A stretch of 25,000 nucleotides of DNA from Leucocoprinus leucothites (Eukaryota > Basidiomycota > Agaricomycetes > Agaricales > Agaricaceae), in the NCBI GenBank assembly GCA_013368445.1, contig JAACJO010000082.1, forward strand, positions 1 through 25,000, in the 5' to 3' direction. Positions 18,745 through 25,000 of the stretch are shown one piece after another. Both the position numbers and the translations under genes were made by a program. The notes under the pieces are model-generated. The model searched no databases. It was not told the origin of the DNA and saw only the letters and a list, made by a program, of their open reading frames with translations. How positions within the stretch are numbered: position 1 is the first letter of the stretch; every line of letters begins with the position of its first letter.

Positions 18745-20460
18745 CTCATTTTTCTCCCCAGATGAAGTTCATCATTTGCCTTGTCATTTGTTCTTGGATG
18801 TCTTGGGGCATGTCATTTACCATTGCTAGGTACAGGGCTCAGGACTGGACTAGGGCTTTTAGGACTAGTTCACATCCTCAGAAGGATAGTCTCATGTGGC
18901 TCCATTGATCCATTATTGATTTTTGCTTCTTTAGGATGGCTTCCCATTGGGGAAATTGGTTGTTCTTGTTATCTACCCAGGTGCCCAGCATTCTCATTGA
19001 TTCTCCTTCTCTGATGATACAGATATTGTCAGGGATTTTTCCGGCTGGTAAATTGTTCACTTTTCTATCCCTGATCACTCTTAGTCTATGTTCTTTAGGG
19101 CCAATGGGGAGGATCTCTGTCTTTCCTAGATTGAACTTAGCTGTGGATGCTTTGCAGAAGTCATCAATGACTTTTTGTAGAGTTTCCATTGAGTCTTGCC
19201 GTTTATATAGACTAGTGTGTCGTCCACAAAGAGGGAGGCTATTATTGTTTCTGTTAGTCCTGGAATTGTGAATCCAAGGAGGTCAGAGTTCCTTAATGCA
19301 ATGGCTAGTAGTTCAATTGCAATGTCATAGAGGAGACAAGACATGGGACATCCTTGTCAGACACCTTATTTTATGTTGATTGCAGCTGGTAGGGTTCCAT
19401 TTATTATGACTATGGTACGAGCTCCGTTGTACAGTTGCTGGATTTTGAATATGAACTTTGGGGGGAATCCAAATTTTTTGAGAACTTTCCATAGATAATC
19501 ATGTGCTATTTTATTGTATGCCTTCTCCTAGTCTAGTGCTACTATGTATCCTTCTTTTTTATAGATATCGGAGTATGCTATGAGTGATTCTGTTAGTCAG
19601 ATGTGATCATATAGTCCTCTATTTGGAATGAAGCCTACTTGGTTGGAGTGGATGATTGTGTGGGCCATTTGACCTAGCTTAGTTGCTATTGTTTTAGTGA
19701 AGAGCTTGTAGTTGGTGTTGGTCAGGGTGATAGGTCTGTAGTTTTCAATCTTGGTTCTTTCTTTTTTCTTATATAGGAGGTGCATGGCTCCCAATATGAA
19801 GTTTGGGTTCACCATTCCTTTTTCCTCAATTTTGTTGTACACTTCCATTAGGATCCCTATGATGTCTGGGGATCTTTGGGCTCTTTTGTTTCCTTTGGTT
19901 AGGGTGGTAAAGTATTCATTGAATTTTTGTTCCCAGTATTTGTAGAATTCGTATGGGATTCCATTGTATCCCGGTGCTACTCCATTGTCTGAGTCTTTAA
20001 GGACCTTCAGTATGTCTTCCTCCTTTGTTTTTTGAGCTAGTGCTTCATAGTTAGATGCAGTTCCTTTCGGAGTTTTATGCTCTAGGAATTTGTAGATATG
20101 GTTTATGCCATTGGTTCCCCTTACTGGGGTTTCTTGTAGGGCTTTGTGGTGTTCTGAAGCTATCTTGCTCATTCCTGCGGTGTCTCTGATCAGTTTGCTG
20201 TTTTTGTTTTCAAGAGGGACTATGATTTCAGGTTTTTGGAGGTGGTTTCCTAGTTTAAAGAAGAATTTGGTGTTCCTTTCACCCTCTTCTTGGTAGTGTG
20301 CTCTGGCTGATAGTTGGAGGCTTTCAATTTTGTCTTTCTCCAGTGTTTCTATTTCATCAATGATCATACTAGCTTGTTCTCTGGTCTGTGTTCCTTGTCC
20401 ATTGTATTCATTGAGGGCCTTTTTAAGGTCAGACTTTTTTCTTTCTTGTTCTTTAGACAT
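18745..20460 (-). pseudogene. LINE ORF2 'A' reverse transcriptase, 3'-truncated
   Basis: The frame 20460-19597 reads through the pre-RT region (GERNTKFFFKLGNH) and RT motifs: APGYNGIPYEFYKYW, KIENYRPITLTN, NQVGFIPNRGLYDH. After a frame change, VALD(stop)EKAY has a TAG at 19529-19531 where copy 'B' has CAG. The polymerase box is FVDDT near 19217-19231 (Val for the usual Ala). The frames 19344-19126 and 19189-18878 continue to the thumb and FIWGEK, where similarity ends. RNase H and zf-RVT are missing. The level of decay is similar to 'B', but the two are clearly different subfamilies. Confidence 0.9.
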
Positions 20461-21749
20461 CTGTCTCTTTCAGTTTGTGGATTCCTGTCTACCAGCCTCT
20501 TTGAGTTCTTTTTTTGTTTCTATCCAGATATCTGTTTTGTTTCAGATTTCATCCTCTTCTTGCATCTTAGAAGGATGTTTTTTGCTCTGTTGTGGAATTG
20601 CATATACTCGAGGGTATCAATGTTAATTTTCCATATGCCTCTGCCAATGTAAGGTAGTCCTTGTTTAATGATGCTAATGGAGACCAGTTGGTGGTCCAAT
20701 ATTCTGGCTTCAGTTATATTCCATGAATCAGTGAATTTCAAGTTCTTTTTGTCCATATAGATTCTATCTATCCTAGATAGGCTGTGTGACTGTTTAAAGG
20801 AGTACTGTTTGGCATTAGGGTTGCTGTCACACTATCTGTCGATGAGATGGAGTTGATCGGAGGTCTCTTTCCATGTTGTGGTTAGGCAGTTATCATCATA
20901 GTGGTGTGGTAGATGGTCTATTGCTTCTTCCATGAAGTTGAAGTCCCCTAGGATTATTGGGTCTTTAAGGTCTCTTTCCTGCCTGAGCCTTTCTTATAGG
21001 CTGGCAAAGAATTCTATTTTGTCCTTTAGTTCATTAGGGGCGTACAGGTTCATAAGGTTGAGTTCCTTGTTCTCCCATTGGATGGTGAGGAGCAATGCAC
21101 AACCAGTTATAAGTTTGGTGTGTTGCCATATCAGGGGTTTGGAGTTGTCCCAGTCTAAGAGATCTTTATTGAGAATGAATGCTACTCCAGCTTCTCTGTC
21201 TCCGGAGTTCTGTTCTATTATAATCTTAGGGTTCTCATTCATTAGATGGATGTGGTCATGTTCAGCTAATTTTGTTTCCTGAATTCCTAGGACCATTATT
21301 TTATTCTTTCGAACAAGTGTGGTTATGTTAGGATATTTGGAGCGTTTTCCTTCATAGCGGCCACCTCTAATGTTGAGGGAGCCAATGGTCATTTTTATAT
21401 TTTTCGATTTTGGTTGTGTTTGCAGGGGTCTACACTCTTTCTCCAACTGAGGGCTCAGAGTCAATGCTGGGCTTACTATTACTGCAGGAGCGGTCAGCCC
21501 TTGAGGAACCACATCCTGAGGAGCTCTCACATATGATTCCAGGAGCCTAGAGCTCACTAGCTCGGGGCCTAAGGGATCTGCTTCTGAGGTGGAAACCAGT
21601 CCTCTGTTTATGCTGTCCAGCCTTAAGCCTGGTACAGCAGGTGCCGCTAACACCCCATTGTCACCATCCTGGGTTTTATCTCCCTCACAGGTATTATTTT
21701 CCTCAGGACAGCCAGCATTAGTAGTAATAGATATTGTTGTATGCATCAT
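20461..21749 (-). pseudogene. LINE ORF2 'A' AP-type endonuclease (EEP) domain
   Basis: The frame 21749-20994 begins with about 120 residues of low-complexity sequence, then TIGSLNIRGG (catalytic Asn, about 21385) and VLGIQETKLAE (catalytic Glu, about 21275). LMNLYAPNE follows near 21045. In other frames come ILGDFNFME (Asp/Asn, about 20945), SLSRIDRIYMD (about 20760) and ILDHQLVS (the terminal Asp-His, about 20690). This is the exonuclease-endonuclease-phosphatase fold that nicks target DNA for LINE insertion. All key residues seem present, but at least two frameshifts and a stop (about 20838) interrupt it. ATG 21749 is the first in frame; the true start is uncertain. A ~190-bp tandem array lies upstream. 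Confidence 0.88.
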
Positions 21750-21882
21750 GTTTGAGAGTGTGGAATTTTACAACTTCTGAGTTGTGGGTTTTATGGTTTG
21801 GGTATAGGCATGTTCACTTCCAATGGGTTCCAATCTCCACGGACGGTTATTTTGGGTAGACTTGTGTTGGATTTCAGTAATG

Positions 21883-22830
21883 GGGGACACCTGTGTCACT
21901 CCTCTTGCTCTGACAATGATATGTGTGTCTCACAGGGTGTCTTTCCTAATGAGGGGTATAGGGAGGTTGGGTCATGAATCATTGAGGAGGCTGGTCCATC
22001 TTGAGTTGGTTAGAGATTGGTGTGTTCCTGACCAAGTGTCATGAGCTGCAGATTAGAAATGGTGGACAAAGGATTCACTCCTTGTGTCTTAGTTTTCATT
22101 CATCAGTCCTTGGGCACATCATTCCTATTGTGGGGAGGGCAGATAGAGCTTGGGTTATTGGGGTCATTCGTCCCACTTGAGTCAGCTAGGGTGGCAATAC
22201 CAGTTTAACATGACTCTTGATTAGTCCTTTTGATCTGGGGGTTGAGATTTGTGGACAAGGAGTTTGCTCCTCATATTCATGTTTTACTTCTGTGTCCTGT
22301 GGGATAGCACTCCAGGAGTGGGGGAAGGCAGCTGAGGGGGGCATAGGTCATTAGACTAACTCGTCCGACTTGGGTCGGTGGGGGCTTTACCTCAGGTATT
22401 TTGTGGACCTTGACTGGGCTCTCAGGACTTTTTAATCAATAGTGGTGGGCAGGGATTTTGTTCCTCGTGTTCTAGTGTTAGTTCCTGGATCTCAAGGGTG
22501 TCATTCTCATCGTGGGGTGGGTTGGTGGGGGTGGAGTGTAGGTTGTTGTGGTGACTCATCTTGTTCAACTAAGCCAAAGTGTTGTAGTAAGTTTTATTTA
22601 ACTCCTGTTCAGATGTCTTGAGTCACTAATTTGAAAGGGTGGTCATAGGGTTTACCCCTTGAGTTCTGACTTATGTTTGTAGGTCTAAGGGGACAGTGTT
22701 CTTATCTTGGGGGAGAGCATAGTAAGGAGTAGGATATCCAATGGCTTGGGAGTATCATCACAGTGACACATCTGGTGTCACATCACTTAAGGTAATGATG
22801 TGAGTCTTTTTTACACTCTGATCGGACTTC
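21883..22830. repeat. Degenerate tandem array, five units of about 180-194 bp
   Basis: Units begin at 21883, 22062, 22251, 22445 and 22639, with spacings of 179, 189, 194 and 194 nt. Each starts with a relative of GTGGACAAGGATTTACTCCT. Each also has a G-rich block (G[TA]GGGG or TTGGGG) 67-68 nt further on: 21951, 22130, 22318, 22512 and about 22707. A third weak block around CGTCC[GC]ACTTGAGTC occurs mid-unit. The period is not a multiple of three and no ORF spans it, so it is not a protein repeat. It lies just upstream of the minus-strand ORF2 'A'. The last unit is the most eroded and its end is approximate. Confidence 0.8.
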
Positions 22831-22974
22831 TTGGAGTGCTGATTGTTTTTGTGATTCTGTCTTAGTTGATTTTATTTTTAGATGGCCCTGATAGGGAAAT
22901 CATTTTCCTTCTCTGGATTCTGATAATTTACATCTTGTTGGGTATAAATGGTGTGACTTTGTTCTTAGACCTGC

Positions 22975-24240
22975 ATGGCTCATACTCATACTCCCCTTGA
23001 AAACACTTCTAAGTCTGGGTCTTTGGGGCCTGTCGTCAGGGATGATGAGGAGAAGAAGCAGTGAAGGGTGGAGAAGAAGTGGCGGGCTAAGTACAGGAGG
23101 CAGCTCAAGGAGTTAGGCATGGTATCTGAGGGGCAGGAGGGGGGTGCAGAGGTGGCAGGGCCTGCAGATATGCAGGAGAGGGCCGAGGCTGATGAGGAGA
23201 AGTGCCGGTCTTGACATCAGAAGAAGAAGAAGAAGAGGGCATTGGCAGTCATTTCCAAGGAGCAGGATATACTCCCCAAGGCAGCAGGGGAGGATGTCAA
23301 GGTCAGAGAGGCTGTGGGGGCTGAGGGCCCTGATGAGGGGGGGGTCTGGGAGCCTGGCTGAGGTTCCTCCTTTGGAGCTAATGGTTGATGTTCTTGACGT
23401 GGACGACTTTTTGCCATTGTCTGAGGTCATAGTTGTGGATGAGGAGGGATAGGGGGATCACCTTGCTCCTTCTAGCATGAGTTCTCCTCCTAGGTGCCGA
23501 GCATTGGAGGTCTTTGAGGGTGTCATTCTTCCTGCTGCTCCTCAGCAGAGGGACTACTATGAGTATCAGGCATGGCCTAAGCAGCTTTATCAGTGTGTGC
23601 ATTGCACCAATGCTGAGGTGCTATGTCTCGTCGGTTCTGGTAAGTCTATCACTCTAGTTTCTTTAGTCTATTAACTATCTTTTTAGGTACTCATGCGACT
23701 TCCTACCTCAAGTGCCAAGGGATGCACTTGACTTGCTTGGAGTATGTTGGGTGCTGTCCACATGCACAGGTCAATGAGCAGGAGCATTGGCCCAAGGATT
23801 CAGCTGTTTGTAAGGTGTTATCCTACACTAACAGTAGTTTTCATGAGATGGTGGAGGAGTCTTTGCCTCCTCTCGAATGAGTTGTGACTTGGGGGGCTTG
23901 GAATTGTCATCAGACTTTGGCTTGACTTTCAGCTCGTGCTGACAGTGGGGGGGAGTCCTCTGGTTTAGGGGTGGAGGCTCTGGCTACCTCTATTTCCTCT
24001 TTAAATATGACTTTACTTGGGATCCAGCAGGGGCTTGAAGAGAATACATGCATGTAGTATTTGGCTGGCATGTGTTTGCAGGGGTTAGTTGAGATTTTGG
24101 TATTGGATCTTTCTGAGGGGGATCGTGTGAGGATTTTGGGGCATCTTGGGGAGGGCAGAGAAGTCAGGGGTGGGATTGCAGGAGAGCAGGAGCAGGAGAA
24201 GGATGGTGGACTTGATGATGTGGAGGACTTTTTGGACTAG
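22975..24240 (+). pseudogene. Zinc-cluster-like repetitive gene, copy 2 (one intron, stops)
   Basis: From ATG 22975 a frame with Lys/Arg/Glu-rich sequence can be followed, broken by TGA stops at about 23062 and 23213; copy 1 has CAA and CAG there, consistent with lost CGR codons. There is an extra G near 23340. The later frame holds YYEYQAWPKQLYQ and CVHCTNAEVLC (23594-23626). After the 47-nt intron comes YLKCQGMHLTC (23704-23736), where Tyr may replace a first Cys of a second CxxC cluster. A stop at 23878 interrupts the C-terminal part, which ends in the acidic GGLDDVEDFLD and TAG 24238-24240. Full length would be near 400 residues. Function unknown; probably a nuclear or nucleic-acid-binding repeat-family protein. 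Confidence 0.65.
23640..23686 (+). other. Spliceosomal intron, 47 nt (copy 2)
   Basis: GTAAGT start, TATTAAC branch-like element and TTTTTAG end, the same length as in copy 1 and nearly identical in sequence. Removal restores phase-1 continuity of the glycine codon. Confidence 0.8.
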
Positions 24241-24635
24241 GGAGTTGTTTTTTTAGTTAGCTTTAGTTTTGTCTTGTTGTCATTGTATTTTCGAGGAATA
24301 AGGAGCTCAGTTCGGAGGTAGTCTTTTGTGTTTGGTGTGAGTGAAGGGATTCCTGGAGGTTGCTTATAATAGGACTTGAAGATAGGGGTGTTGGAGAAGT
24401 GGACATCAGTTGTACAAGTATTATATTGTAAGTCATTATTGGTTAGTTGGTGGAGATCCTGTTGGTAAGTTGGGGAAGTTCTTAAATCAGATGGGAGTTG
24501 GCTACAGCAAAGTCTGTATTCAGCTGGTTTCTAAGAGGATTACAGAGGGAGCAGGGGTTATAAAGAAGACTAAGACTAGTATAATTAGTGGATCATTTGG
24601 AGAACAGTCTAATGAAGCTTGGGGGGGCAGGGTGG
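24241..24635. other. Spacer between convergent genes (copy 2)
   Basis: Counterpart of 12141-12534. No ORF conserved between the copies. It contains TTTTTTAGTTAGCTTTAGTTT just after the gene's stop codon, which could be a 3' UTR. Confidence 0.5.
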
Positions 24636-25000
24636 TTATGTTGCCAAAGTGGAGACCTTTGGCTTTGGGGCATTGGATATTTCAGAGCTTTGTTCCCCAA
24701 AGGCCATGTACCAGCCATTGCAAATCTTCTTGTAGGGATAATCTTCGGTGAGGTGAGCATGCGAGTGGCATATCTTGCAGTCTGTAGTGTGGCTGAGGGA
24801 CAAGGTTGTGGACAAGGAGAATATTTTGGAGGGGAATGAGTAGGTGCTGGGGTTTTGAAGGTAATGGTGTCAAGCATGAGGCTTCCTTTGCTGGCTGTAG
24901 TCATCATGACCTGTGTTGCGCCTGTAATGTGGTCCTTGAGTAGTTGCAAGGTCATTGACACTTTTTTGAGGGCTGAGCATTGTTGTCTCACTCTCTGTCT
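24636..25000 (-). pseudogene. LINE ORF1 copy D, C-terminal part (runs off window)
   Basis: Minus-strand sequence matching ORF1 copy C at 12535-12900, ending at a TAA (24636-24638). The knuckle at 24738-24779 reads CKICHSHAHLTEDY: the first three ligands are intact, but the last Cys is Tyr (TAT 24738-24740). The protein would continue beyond 25000. It converges on the zinc-cluster gene exactly as in copy 1. Confidence 0.78.

Larger units (their letters stand above)
22871..25000 (+). repeat. Composite repeat, copy 2 (pairs with 10778-12900)
   Basis: Colinear with copy 1 from the shared left edge to the last base of the window. Position 25000 corresponds to 12900. The offset stays within a few nt of 12.1 kb, so there are few large indels. 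Because the window ends inside it, the true repeat is longer. Confidence 0.92.

Noticed and set aside
23113..23430. Minus-strand Ser/Leu/Pro-rich frame
   Set aside because: Antisense to the zinc-cluster gene copy 2, and copy 1 has no comparable frame of that length in the same place.
10778..25000. The two 2.1-kb direct repeats considered as LTRs of one large 14-kb element
   Set aside because: They contain coding sequence on both strands with an intron and part of a LINE ORF1. The material between them is a set of LINE pieces, not gag-pol, and no LTR-type termini are visible.

Overview
The window looks like a transposon graveyard from a filamentous fungus, most likely a basidiomycete (Agaricomycetes). 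The reasons are a Ty3/gypsy chromovirus with a C-terminal chromodomain, LINEs with a CCHC ORF1 and an EN-RT-RNase H-zinc-finger ORF2, a 47-nt spliceosomal-type intron, and a repetitive zinc-cluster-like gene. I see no intact host gene, rRNA, tRNA or CRISPR. Nearly every reading frame is broken by stops and small frameshifts. The organism call is inference; the element families are read from motifs.

Layout. 1-197: tail of a possible upstream retroelement ORF. About 198-560: LTR-like sequence. 600-6332 (+): degenerate gag-pol of a gypsy chromovirus (gag with zinc knuckle, protease, RT, RNase H, integrase, chromodomain). 6345-7734 (+): an extra downstream ORF with two zinc knuckles. 7959-8475 (+): a LINE ORF1 3' fragment, inverted relative to a fuller copy at 17346-17862. 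8476-9317: AT-rich, nothing assignable. 9318-9655 (-): ORF1 N-terminal fragment. 9656-10777: unassigned, with a 14-G run. 10778-12900: first copy of a repeat of at least 2.1 kb, made of a (+) zinc-cluster gene converging on the 3' end of a (-) LINE ORF1, which itself continues to 13913. 13914-17263 (-): LINE ORF2 'B' (RT, RNase H, zf-RVT, no endonuclease). 17264-17345: GTCAGTAAGTTG-type microsatellite. 17457-18631 (-): ORF1 'B', with the only intact CCHC knuckle among the ORF1 copies. 18745-21749 (-): LINE ORF2 'A' (endonuclease and RT, cut off after the RT). 21883-22830: five degenerate ~190-bp tandem units directly upstream of ORF2 'A'. 22871-25000: second copy of the zinc-cluster gene/ORF1 repeat, running off the window.

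The genes do not form an operon or pathway. They are layers of retroelements and a co-amplified gene family, decayed largely by C-to-T/G-to-A changes. The most notable signals are: (i) the two copies of the composite repeat differ by 17 transitions and no transversions in a 79-nt stretch counted by hand; (ii) the ~190-bp tandem array abutting the LINE endonuclease ORF, arranged like the promoter monomers of mouse L1; (iii) the repeated convergent pairing of an intron-bearing zinc-cluster gene with a LINE ORF1; and (iv) a step in CpG density within the gypsy element near 4.45 kb.
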